Source: Phocaeicola_A sp963643925 (GTDB lineage Bacteria; Bacteroidota; Bacteroidia; Bacteroidales; Bacteroidaceae). From it: DNA of 29,596 bases. A model generated the notes under the pieces. It saw only the letters and a program-made list of their open reading frames with translations. It was not told where the DNA came from and did not search any database. The position numbers were made by a program, and so were the translations under genes. Positions 7,886 to 15,026 of this stretch are shown here, one piece after another (positions within the stretch are counted from its first letter, which is position 1; the number at the start of each line of letters is the position of its first letter). Location of the stretch: assembly GCA_963643925.1 (NCBI GenBank), contig CAVINS010000043.1, positions 1-29,596 of the forward strand, read 5' to 3'.

Positions 7886-8186
7886 GATCTTCTATGTATT
7901 TAATGTGTTGGTATTCCCTGTTTGTTATCGTAATGGCAAAGGTAAGAATAAATTGTGACAAATGCTGACATGAGGGGGTGGAGATTTTATTGCAAGAATC
8001 GTCGCGTTCCCTTGTTTGCCATCCTGGCTTGTGCGCTTTCGCCACGCACTCTTGTGGTACTAAGAATCGAACCGTAGGGAGATGTAAAGAAAAATGCCCA
8101 GTTAGGAAAATATATTTTCCTGGTCAGAGAAAAATATTTTGGAGCCTATCGCTATAGGAAAAGTAAATTGTTGTACCTTCGCACCC
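7886..8186. other. intergenic region between the DIP1984 gene and tRNA-Ser
   Basis: It holds a TACCTTTG -7 box at 7937-7944 (minus) for the DIP1984 gene, a small dyad CCTAT/ATAGG at 8145-8158, and TACCTTCG at 8174-8181 (plus), one base off the -7 consensus and directly before the tRNA. The 19-21 bp upstream TTTG partner was not found for either box. No reading frame here looks real. Confidence 0.5.
7937..7944 (-). promoter_or_regulatory. -7 box of the DIP1984 gene
   Basis: The minus strand reads TACCTTTG, a perfect TAnnTTTG match, 52 bp upstream of the start codon. A TTTG lies further upstream (7959-7962) but only 14 bp away, closer than usual. Confidence 0.6.
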
Positions 8187-8277
8187 GGAAAGATGCCAGA
8201 GTGACCGAATGGGCCGGACTCGAAATCCGGTGAACGGCTTGTCCGTTCCGTGGGTTTGAATCCCACTCTTTCCGCCA
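8187..8277 (+). tRNA. tRNA-Ser(CGA), with encoded CCA
   Basis: The acceptor arm GGAAAGA (8187-8193) pairs with TCTTTCC (8267-8273). The anticodon stem CCGGA/TCCGG holds the loop CTCGAAA with anticodon CGA at 8221-8223, reading UCG serine codons. A long variable arm (AACGGCTTGTCCGTT region) and the T-arm GGGTTTGAATCCC fit a class II serine tRNA. Discriminator G8274 is followed by a genomically encoded CCA (8275-8277). A hairpin follows 10 bp later. Confidence 0.97.
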
Positions 8278-8286
8278 TATAAGAAA

Positions 8287-8323
8287 GTCCGCAAGTCTCA
8301 GCTCTAGAGCAAGCCTTGCGGAC
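8287..8323. terminator. hairpin between tRNA-Ser and dnaX
   Basis: GTCCGCAAG (8287-8295) and CTTGCGGAC (8315-8323) form a perfect 9-bp stem. The loop contains a second palindrome, GCTCTAGAGC (8301-8310). A T-rich stretch follows on the plus strand (8326-8336), and the dnaX stop lies 19 bp beyond. It can end the tRNA transcript and possibly dnaX from the other side. Confidence 0.8.
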
Positions 8324-8341
8324 CCTTGTTTTATTCTCCCG

Positions 8342-10231
8342 TCACGACAGCTCCAGGTCGAAGTGTTCTTTCAACCTCTGTAGGGCGGGGTTCTCCTCCA
8401 CCATCAGTTGGAACTGCTCCACTCGACTGTAGGCGCGCTTCTGCTCCTGCTGTTGGATGACACGGAACTGCAGTACGATGCCGTTGTTGCGCAGTGCCGT
8501 GCGCAGGTACTGCTCTATGCGGTGGGCGATGGTACGCATGGTGTTCTCTACCCATTCGTTGTCCACCTGCACCTCCACAGCGGTGTCGGACAGCTTGGCT
8601 ATCTTCATCGACTTCATGCGCTGGGCTGTGGACTTGTCTTCCGTGGGCAACTCGTTGGCGAAGCGCAGCCAGTGGTATTTCAGTGTCTCCTCGTCGAAGG
8701 ATTGTCCCGCTGTAGTCTCCTTTCCAGACTCTTGTTGGCTGAAGAGGTCCGGCTGACCGGCTTTCGCCGTTGTGTCTTTGTTCTCCAGATCCTTCTGTGT
8801 CCGCTTAATGGAGAATCCCATTTGACTGACGTTCATCGTGGGAATCTTGCGGGGGGCGCTCTCTTGTGGCAATGGTCCGCCTGGCTTGTTGGCAGCAGTA
8901 GGAGAGGAGCCTGCGTTAGGATTCCCCGTGCCGGGTGCGCTTGCTTGTTGAGGAGGGGCAGTCGGCCTGCCCGCTTGCGGGTTCACACGATTGGCATTGC
9001 CGGAGGCACCAGTGACACTGCCAGTGGCAGCATTGGCAGTTGCACCAGTGGAAGCGGTAGCCTGAGGCTGAGCCTGGGCTAGGGCATTGAAGATGGGTTT
9101 TAATTGCTTCGTAGGGCGACGCCCGCAAGGGTCACCATCGTCGTCCGCCTGTGTGAGCTCTATGAGTGTGAGCTCTACCAGGAAACGCTTGCTCTTGCTC
9201 TCTTTGTAGGCCATGCCGCAGTCGTTGCAGAGTTTCATGGCCCGGTAGAGGAAGGTGGTCTTGCACTGTTGCGCTTGTTGCTGGTAGCGTGTCTTCACCG
9301 CCTCGCTCACCTCCAGCAGACAGGTGGTAGAGGCATCGCGGCTGACGAGCAGGTTGCGGAAGTGCGCCGCCAGTCCGTTGATGAAGATGTTGCCTTCGAA
9401 TCCTTTGTTCAGGATGTCGTTGAAGAGCAACATCGCCTCGGGCACTTTCTTGGCCAGCAGGATGTCCGTCATGCGGAAGAAGTATTCATAGTCGAGCACA
9501 TTCAGGTTCTCCACCACACTCTTGTAGGTGATGTGTCCGCCCGAGAAACTTACCATTTGGTCGAAGATGGAGAGTGCGTCGCGCATACCTCCGTCGGCTT
9601 TCTGTGCGATGATGTTCAGTGCTTCAGGCTCGGTCTCGATACCCTCCTTCTGGGCCACATGCTTCAGATGCTCCACCGTGTCGTTCACGGTGATGCGGTT
9701 GAAGTCGTAGATTTGGCAACGGGAGAGTATCGTGGGGATAATCTTGTGCTTCTCGGTAGTGGCGAGGATGAAGATGGCGTGCAAGGGCGGTTCTTCCAAC
9801 GTCTTGAGGAAAGCATTGAAGGCAGCTGTCGAAAGCATATGCACCTCGTCGATGATGTAGACTTTATACCTGCCTATTTGGGGCGGGATGCGCACCTGCT
9901 CGATGAGGGAGCGGATGCCCTCCACCGAATTGTTCGACGCGGCATCCAGCTCGTGTATGTTGTACGAACGCTGTTCGTTGAATGCCTTGCACGATTCACA
10001 CTCGTTGCACGCCTCGCCGTTTGGGGCGGGATGCAGACAGTTGATGGTCTTTGCGAAGATGCGTGCACAGGTGGTCTTACCTACACCGCGCGGGCCGCAG
10101 AACAGGTAGGCACTTGCCAACTTGTGGGTGGCGATGGCGTTCTTCAGCGTCATGGTCAACGCTCGCTGTCCGATCACCGTGTCAAAGGTGACAGGACGGT
10201 ATTTACGGGCCGATACTATATAATTGTCCAT
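8342..10231 (-). CDS. dnaX: DNA polymerase III subunit gamma/tau
   Basis: A 629-residue clamp-loader ATPase that loads the beta clamp and, through the tau part, couples the polymerases at the fork. Seen motifs: Walker A GPRGVGKT at 46-53; a four-Cys zinc site at C65, C75, C78 and C81 (CLHPAPNGEACNECESC); Walker B with DEVH at 128-131; LEEPP near 145; and the sensor SRC at 170-172. A linker rich in Pro, Ala, Gln, Gly and Thr (about 385-480) separates the ATPase and collar from a C-terminal tau-like domain. It diverges from the ftsB-like gene across a 120-bp gap with a -7 box for each direction. No obvious slippery frameshift run was seen, so a short gamma form is not predicted. Confidence 0.97.
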   Translation of the reverse strand: MDNYIVSARKYRPVTFDTVIGQRALTMTLKNAIATHKLASAYLFCGPRGVGKTTCARIFAKTINCLHPAPNGEACNECESCKAFNEQRSYNIHELDAASNNSVEGIRSLIEQVRIPPQIGRYKVYIIDEVHMLSTAAFNAFLKTLEEPPLHAIFILATTEKHKIIPTILSRCQIYDFNRITVNDTVEHLKHVAQKEGIETEPEALNIIAQKADGGMRDALSIFDQMVSFSGGHITYKSVVENLNVLDYEYFFRMTDILLAKKVPEAMLLFNDILNKGFEGNIFINGLAAHFRNLLVSRDASTTCLLEVSEAVKTRYQQQAQQCKTTFLYRAMKLCNDCGMAYKESKSKRFLVELTLIELTQADDDGDPCGRRPTKQLKPIFNALAQAQPQATASTGATANAATGSVTGASGNANRVNPQAGRPTAPPQQASAPGTGNPNAGSSPTAANKPGGPLPQESAPRKIPTMNVSQMGFSIKRTQKDLENKDTTAKAGQPDLFSQQESGKETTAGQSFDEETLKYHWLRFANELPTEDKSTAQRMKSMKIAKLSDTAVEVQVDNEWVENTMRTIAHRIEQYLRTALRNNGIVLQFRVIQQQEQKRAYSRVEQFQLMVEENPALQRLKEHFDLELS

Positions 10232-10263
10232 ATTGGAAATGCGGTTTTTTAGAACTTATGTTG

Positions 10264-10271
10264 CAAATGTA
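10264..10271 (-). promoter_or_regulatory. -7 box of dnaX
   Basis: The minus strand reads TACATTTG, a full TAnnTTTG match, 33 bp upstream of the dnaX start. No -33 TTTG lies at the usual distance. Confidence 0.55.
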
Positions 10272-10315
10272 CGCAAATAATCGGTTTCCGGTGCGAGAGA
10301 AGCCGAAAATATTTA

Positions 10316-10323
10316 TACCTTTG
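10316..10323 (+). promoter_or_regulatory. -7 box of the ftsB-like gene
   Basis: TACCTTTG on the plus strand, 28 bp before the start at 10352. It lies about 45 bp from the divergent dnaX box, so the two promoters share one short control region. Confidence 0.6.
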
Positions 10324-10351
10324 CCCTTGTTAATCCAAAATACGTAAGGCC

Positions 10352-10666
10352 ATGGGCAGATTATACTCCGTCTTTATTACCCTCTACCATGTGGTGGGCA
10401 AAAACAAATACATCATAGCGGTGTCGGTGTTTCTGCTCATCTTTGTTTTTCTCGACGAGAACAGTCTGATTCGCCGCTTCCAACACGAGCAGGAAATCCG
10501 CACGCTCAACGAGGAGATAGAGAAGTACCGCGGTATCTATGTACGCGACACGGAGCGGCTCAACCAGTTGGAGACCAATCCGGAGGTGATAGAGAAGATT
10601 GCACGCGAGAAGTATCTGATGAAGACGGCCGACGAGGACATTTATATCATAGAGGAAAAAGAATGA
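10352..10666 (+). CDS. ftsB: FtsB/DivIC-like septum formation initiator
   Basis: A 104-residue bitopic membrane protein. One transmembrane helix lies at about 19-35 (KYIIAVSVFLLIFVF), with a short cytoplasmic start. A coiled coil at about 41-75 (FQHEQEIRTLNEEIEKYRGI) leads to the family-typical ending ETNPEVIEKIAREKYLMKTADEDIYII. The family joins FtsL and FtsQ in the divisome and helps signal septal peptidoglycan synthesis. Its stop overlaps the start of the next gene as ATGA, so the two are translationally coupled. The family is diverged, and the FtsB or DivIC label depends on the lineage. Confidence 0.88.
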   Translation: MGRLYSVFITLYHVVGKNKYIIAVSVFLLIFVFLDENSLIRRFQHEQEIRTLNEEIEKYRGIYVRDTERLNQLETNPEVIEKIAREKYLMKTADEDIYIIEEKE

Positions 10667-11025
10667 GTATGAAGAATAGTCTTGCGTGGATGTATTATCC
10701 TGGTGGCATCTTGTTGTTGCTGGGTTGCTGTTCGTACATCACCGGTTGGTGGGCATCGCCCTATGTGTATGGTGTCGGTTCGGCGCTGTTTGCCATTCCC
10801 CAGTTGCTCGACCGCTACGAAGGGGATAACTTCGTCATCCGCCGCTTGCGCCGTCAGCAGATTCTGGCCGCCTTGTTGCTGATGATGACAGCTTTCTTCA
10901 TGTTCTTCTTCGAGCATAACGAGTGGATACTCTGCCTCACCCTTGCCGCAGTGCTGGAACTCTACACCTCATTCCGCATCTCGGCCGAGGAAAAGAAGGA
11001 ACAGCAGAAGAGGGAGCGACGCTGA
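10663..11025 (+). CDS. small membrane protein, unknown function
   Basis: A 120-residue protein with about four hydrophobic segments (near 10-28, 34-48, 66-83 and 88-103) and a basic, charged tail (SAEEKKEQQKRERR). The start ATG at 10663 overlaps the ftsB stop by four bases. I do not recognise a named domain. Coupling to ftsB suggests a membrane role linked to division or the envelope, but this is only inferred from position. A second ATG two codons later (MKNSL) could also serve as start. Confidence 0.8.
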   Translation: MSMKNSLAWMYYPGGILLLLGCCSYITGWWASPYVYGVGSALFAIPQLLDRYEGDNFVIRRLRRQQILAALLLMMTAFFMFFFEHNEWILCLTLAAVLELYTSFRISAEEKKEQQKRERR

Positions 11026-11140
11026 TTCCCCTCCCCTGTCCATCTCCGTATTCACTGCTTCTTTTATGAAGGGCAAGCCCTCGAGAAAATGACCATAGGG
11101 CCTCGAGCCCGAGAGCATTGGTCTCCGAAATGCCATCCTC

Positions 11141-12157
11141 CTAGATGAAAACCCTCAGTATACAATAGATGACGGCAGCCACCACGGCGCTGACGGGAAT
11201 CGTCAGTATCCATGCGGTCATCAGCTCTTTGGTGATGCCCCACCGCACGGCAGACAGCCGTTTGGTGGCGCCCACTCCGATGATGGCACCCGATATGGTG
11301 TGCGTGGTGCTGACAGGTATTTTTAGTATTTCAGTCAGGTAAAGCGTAAAAGCACCGGATGTCTCGGCTATCACGCCCTCGAGTGGTGTCACCTTGGTGA
11401 TGCGTGTACCCATGGTCTTCACAATCTTCCAACCACCGGACATGGTGCCCAGCGAGATGGCGGTGAAGCAAGAGAATGCTACCCAGGCCGGCAGGTCGCT
11501 CGTGCTCTGAATGCCTAGGCTTATCCCCTCGGATTGGGAAGCTATCAAGGCGGCGGCGATGATGCCCATCACCTTCTGCGAGTCGTTCAGTCCGTGTCCG
11601 ATACTGAAGAGGGCGGACGAGACCAGCTGCAGGTGCTTGAACCACACCTCTGCCGTATGCGGCTTCACGTACCGGCAACCGTAGAGCACCAACAGGGTGA
11701 AACCGAAGGCGATGACCATACCGATGAGGGGCGCTAGGAAGATGAAGGCGGCAATCTTCAGAATGATGCTCAACTGGATGGCCTGAAAACCATGCGCCAT
11801 CACTGCCGCTCCGGCGAAACCGCCAATCAGCGTGTGCGACGAGGACGAGGGGATTCCCTTCCACCAGGTGAACAGGTTCCATGCGATGGCGGCTATCACA
11901 CCCGCCAGGATGATGGGCAATGTGATGAAAGGTTCTGCCACGGTTTTTGATACGGTGTTGGCTATTCCGAAGTCGCCGATGATGTACTTGGCGATGAAAA
12001 ATGCCACGAAATTGAACGCTGCCGCCCAGATGACTGCCTGGAAAGGTGTCAGTACCTTGGTGGAGACGATGGTGGCGATGGAGTTTGCAGCGTCGTGGAA
12101 TCCGTTAATGAAGTCAAAGATCAGCGAGAGTGCAATGATTAGAATGAGTAATTCCAT
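11141..12157 (-). CDS. PiT family inorganic phosphate permease
   Basis: A 338-residue inner-membrane transporter with about ten hydrophobic segments. The duplicated PiT signatures are visible: FINGFHDAANSIATIVST near 16-33 in the first half and a second copy region IPVSTTHTISGAIIGVGA in the second half. GIPSSSSHTLIGGFAGAA also fits. PiT proteins take up phosphate, often as a metal-phosphate complex, driven by the ion gradient. The gene starts 9 bp after the DUF47 gene, the usual partner order. This is the short PiT type; a second, longer PiT near 22261-22698 is broken, so this may be the main low-affinity phosphate uptake left in this region. Confidence 0.95.
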   Translation of the reverse strand: MELLILIIALSLIFDFINGFHDAANSIATIVSTKVLTPFQAVIWAAAFNFVAFFIAKYIIGDFGIANTVSKTVAEPFITLPIILAGVIAAIAWNLFTWWKGIPSSSSHTLIGGFAGAAVMAHGFQAIQLSIILKIAAFIFLAPLIGMVIAFGFTLLVLYGCRYVKPHTAEVWFKHLQLVSSALFSIGHGLNDSQKVMGIIAAALIASQSEGISLGIQSTSDLPAWVAFSCFTAISLGTMSGGWKIVKTMGTRITKVTPLEGVIAETSGAFTLYLTEILKIPVSTTHTISGAIIGVGATKRLSAVRWGITKELMTAWILTIPVSAVVAAVIYCILRVFI

Positions 12158-12166
12158 GTGTCGTCG

Positions 12167-12814
12167 TTATGCGTATTTTACAATCAACCCGCTGAAAAGC
12201 TTGCCTACGCGTTCCGCGGCGTCGGTGGTGCGTTCCAGCTCGTAGATTATCTCCTTCTTCTTTATCAGTTCGATGCAGTCCTTCTCCTCCTCAAAGAGTT
12301 TCTTGGTGAACATCTCGTAGATGTCGTCGGCCTCGCTCTCGATGTCGTGCAACCTGGTACACAATTTGCGCAGTGCCGATGGGTCTTGCTTGAACTTGGG
12401 CAGCTCCTTCGTGCCTTGCAGGATGCAGTCGGTGTCCTCTTTTATCAGTTTGGCCAGTTCGTTGCAAGCGTCGGGTATGCTCTGCGGGGTGTAGATGGTG
12501 ATGCGCTTGGCGCTACTGTTGATGCAGTCTATCACGTCGTCCACCGCGTCGGCGATGCTGTGGATGTCTTCCCGGTCGAACGGGGTGATGAAGGTCTTGC
12601 TCAGCTCGTCCTGGATGACGTTGGTGAGCTTGTCGCCCTCGTGCTCTATCTCTTTTATCTTTTTGTAAGAGGCGGCCTGCTCCGAGGGCATGTAGTAGCA
12701 CATATTCTCCACTAGGGCTTCTGCAGCGCGCGTGAGGACGAATGCTTGGTGTTCTAACATGGGGAAGAACTTAGTCTCTTTCGGTGCGAACCGGCTAAAG
12801 AATGAATTGTTCAT
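12167..12814 (-). CDS. DUF47/PhoU-like partner of PiT
   Basis: A 215-residue, all-helical cytosolic protein from the ATG at 12814 (MNNSFFSRFAPKETKFFPML). An upstream extension to 12880 exists in frame but adds only an atypical basic stretch. Family marks are KKIKEIEHEGDKLTNVIQDELSKTFITPFDREDIHSIA and a second helical repeat with LHDIESEADDIYEMF. DUF47 proteins resemble PhoU and are almost always paired with a PiT gene, where they are thought to adjust phosphate transport. The acidic E/D repeats probably bind metal. No -7 box matching the consensus was found upstream, where a 154-bp gap separates it from the next gene in the same direction. Confidence 0.93.
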   Translation of the reverse strand: MNNSFFSRFAPKETKFFPMLEHQAFVLTRAAEALVENMCYYMPSEQAASYKKIKEIEHEGDKLTNVIQDELSKTFITPFDREDIHSIADAVDDVIDCINSSAKRITIYTPQSIPDACNELAKLIKEDTDCILQGTKELPKFKQDPSALRKLCTRLHDIESEADDIYEMFTKKLFEEEKDCIELIKKKEIIYELERTTDAAERVGKLFSGLIVKYA

Positions 12815-12968
12815 AATTCGTTTAAGCTTTTTGGTTTTTAGGTAATTGTAGTCTGTCTTTGTACCGTACACGTTCGGCAATCCGTGCCACGTTGTTCGGT
12901 AGATAAATCGGTGTCACGCAAGGTGTTGTCTGCGTGGATGCAAGAATATAGAATGGGGGGGGAGGCCG

Positions 12969-13403
12969 CTAAATGAGGATACGCCTCAGTACGAAGACGT
13001 AGGATGTGGCACCTGATGGGGTCTTTGATACTTGTAGTCTGTCCGTAGTCTCTATGTGCTTGGCTACGCGGGCGAGGTGCGCCTCTTTGCTCTTGAAAAA
13101 ATAGGTGTTGATTCCGCAACGCAATGTCTTGACCGGGTTGGCAATGCGGACACTGTAGATGGGTATGTGGGCGAAACTCTGGGGTGGCAACAAGTGGCTG
13201 TTGTCCCGGTCTGTGTGGGCATCAGTCCGCACCTTGCCATCGTGCTGGCTAATTACGTCCGGTTCATGGAGAGTCAACTCCTCTGTCACCTGTGTGAGGA
13301 TGTCGGAACAACAACCCATCACCTGCGTTCCCATGCCCATTAGCTGATACAGACACAAGAGGCAAGCAGCCATATAACCCAATATGTGGAGTTTCTTCTG
13401 CAT
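12969..13403 (-). CDS. exported hypothetical protein
   Basis: A 144-residue protein of unknown function. The N-terminus is a signal peptide (MQKKLHILGYMAACLLCLYQ), followed by a Cys-containing stretch (GCCSDI) and a polar, His-rich middle. The C-terminal part (NTYFFKSKEAHLARVAKHIE and after) looks like folded protein and not random sequence. A very good Bacteroidetes promoter lies directly upstream and supports the gene. That promoter would place the transcript start within a few bases of the ATG, so the message may be leaderless, unless the Met at residue 11 is used. It is followed after 154 bp by the DUF47 gene in the same direction. No domain is recognised. Confidence 0.65.
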   Translation of the reverse strand: MQKKLHILGYMAACLLCLYQLMGMGTQVMGCCSDILTQVTEELTLHEPDVISQHDGKVRTDAHTDRDNSHLLPPQSFAHIPIYSVRIANPVKTLRCGINTYFFKSKEAHLARVAKHIETTDRLQVSKTPSGATSYVFVLRRILI

Positions 13404-13411
13404 ATCATAGG

Positions 13412-13442
13412 CAAAGGTGAGAAAAAGTGTTGAAACTACAAA
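13412..13442 (-). promoter_or_regulatory. promoter of the exported hypothetical gene
   Basis: On the minus strand, TTTG (13439-13442) and CACCTTTG (13412-13419) are separated by 19 bp. This fits the Bacteroidetes -33/-7 pattern with one mismatch in the -7 box. The box ends only 8 bp from the start codon at 13403. Confidence 0.7.
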
Positions 13443-13517
13443 CGTTTAGTCGGGAAATTTATGTTTGTTAATATGTTTTGTGCTGTATTTCGCAGATTTG
13501 CTACAACGTAGTCGGCG

Positions 13518-13549
13518 TTTGGCAGGTAAGGAACTTATCACTACCTTTG
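13518..13549 (+). promoter_or_regulatory. promoter of the MATE exporter gene
   Basis: TTTG (13518-13521) and TACCTTTG (13542-13549) are 20 bp apart, a perfect match to the Bacteroidetes consensus. The start codon is 41 bp downstream. Confidence 0.8.
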
Positions 13550-13590
13550 CGCCTTGATTATAATAATAGGTATTAAAAAACGGAACGAAG

Positions 13591-14958
13591 ATGAAGAAGG
13601 ATAACTCGCGTGGAACGGTGCGTATGGACATGCTCCATGGCGGCTTGTTGGGCAAAATGCTTATGTTTGCCCTGCCGTTGGCGGCAAGCAGCATCCTGCA
13701 ACAGTTGTTCAACTCGGTGGATGTGGCCGTGGTGGGCCGCTTCGCCAGCAGTCAGGCCTTGGCGGCTGTGGGCAGCAATGGGTCGCTCATCAGTCTGCTC
13801 ATCAACCTTTTTGTGGGGGTGTCGGTAGGTGCCAATGTGGTGATAGGCAATTACATCGGTCAGAAGGACGATGCCGGTGTCTATCGGTCGGTGCAGACGG
13901 TGGGGGTGATAGCCATCGTCAGCGGACTGTTGCTCATGGTGGTGGGCCTCTTGGCGGCACGTCCCATCCTCGAACTGATGGACACGCCTCACGATGTCAT
14001 CGACCTGGCAAGTCTCTACCTGCGCATCTACTTTTTGGGAATGCCCTTCATCATGGTCTTCAACTTCGGTGCTGCCGTGCTGCGTAGCATGGGCGACACC
14101 AAGCGGCCGCTCTACAGTCTCGTGGTGGCGGGCGTCATCAATACGGTGCTCAACCTTATCCTCGTCATCGTCTTCCATATGAGCGTGGCGGGCGTAGCCA
14201 TCGCCACCACCGTCTCCAATGCGGTGAATGCCGCCATCATCGTCTATATCCTCAAACATGAGTCCTATCCCTTCCGCATCCACGTGAAGGAGTTCAAGAT
14301 ATCCAAGCCCGAGCTGCAGAAGATGTTGCGCATCGGTGTGCCGGCGGGACTGCAAGGCATGGTGTTCTCTTTCGCTAACGTATTCATACAATCCGCCATC
14401 AACGGATTCGGTTCCGCAGCTGTGGCCGGTTCAGCGGTGGAACTCAACTACGAGTACTATTGCTACTTTGTGGTGAGTGCCTTCGTGCAGGCTACGGTCA
14501 CCTTCACCAGCCAGAACTACGGAGCTGGCGAGATGGACCGTTGCCGTCGCATCTTCCGCATCGGTATGGTGCTCAGTGTGGTCTGCTGCGGTGTGCTCAA
14601 CATCTTCATCACCTGGCAGAATCCCTTCTTCATCAGTCTCTTCACGGACAACCCCGAAGTGGCCGGCTACGCTGCCGTGCGCATGTTCTACGTGCTCTGC
14701 TTTCAGTTCATGGCCAGCTCCTACGAGATAAGCGGTGCCGCCATGCGCGGACTGGGCCACTCCATGACACCCACCGTGCTCACCGTCTTCGGTACCTGTG
14801 TGCTGCGTCTGGTGTGGGTCTACACCATTGCCCGCCAATACCCCACGTACGAAGTGTTGATGGCTGTCTATCCCATCTCGTGGATAGTGACCGGTACGGC
14901 GGTGTGGTTCACCTACTACCGGGTGCGTAAAAAGGCTTTTGCCCTACGGACATTGTAA
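13591..14958 (+). CDS. MATE family efflux transporter
   Basis: A 455-residue inner-membrane protein with about twelve hydrophobic helices in two similar halves. The start MLHGGLLGKMLMFALPLAAS, then QQLFNSVDVAVVGRFAS, is typical of the NorM/DinF-like branch common in gut Bacteroidetes. The second half shows RIGVPAGLQGMVFSFANVFI and SAFVQATVTFTSQNYGAG. Such proteins export drugs, dyes or metabolites using a Na+ or H+ gradient. The substrate cannot be predicted. It has its own promoter and starts at 13591 after a GGAACGAAG stretch. The next gene begins 68 bp downstream with its own -7 box. Confidence 0.94.
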   Translation: MKKDNSRGTVRMDMLHGGLLGKMLMFALPLAASSILQQLFNSVDVAVVGRFASSQALAAVGSNGSLISLLINLFVGVSVGANVVIGNYIGQKDDAGVYRSVQTVGVIAIVSGLLLMVVGLLAARPILELMDTPHDVIDLASLYLRIYFLGMPFIMVFNFGAAVLRSMGDTKRPLYSLVVAGVINTVLNLILVIVFHMSVAGVAIATTVSNAVNAAIIVYILKHESYPFRIHVKEFKISKPELQKMLRIGVPAGLQGMVFSFANVFIQSAINGFGSAAVAGSAVELNYEYYCYFVVSAFVQATVTFTSQNYGAGEMDRCRRIFRIGMVLSVVCCGVLNIFITWQNPFFISLFTDNPEVAGYAAVRMFYVLCFQFMASSYEISGAAMRGLGHSMTPTVLTVFGTCVLRLVWVYTIARQYPTYEVLMAVYPISWIVTGTAVWFTYYRVRKKAFALRTL

Positions 14959-14997
14959 ATATTCAAGCAAGCTTGATACTTTGCATTCGATTTGCAC

Positions 14998-15005
14998 TAT
15001 CTTTG
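14998..15005 (+). promoter_or_regulatory. -7 box of fbp
   Basis: TATCTTTG matches TAnnTTTG and lies 21 bp before the fbp start. A CTTG at 14972-14975 lies 22 bp upstream as a weak -33; a perfect TTTG at 14980-14983 is too close (14 bp). Confidence 0.6.
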
Positions 15006-15026
15006 CAATCCAAATAGTAATAAACT

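Noticed and set aside
8049..8090. tRNA-like fragment (minus strand GGTTCGATTC and a later ACCA)
   Set aside because: The T-arm stem does not pair and no acceptor or anticodon arm can be built around it.
8138..8181. full -33/-7 promoter for tRNA-Ser
   Set aside because: The TTTG at 8138-8141 is 32 bp from the TACCTTCG box, too far for the 19-21 bp consensus spacing.
9104..10252. 382-residue open frame opposite dnaX
   Set aside because: Antisense shadow of dnaX with no domain signature and no promoter.
11080..11118. CTCGAG-containing dyad between the small membrane protein gene and PiT
   Set aside because: Only short, interrupted pairing and no T-run on either side; too weak to call a terminator.
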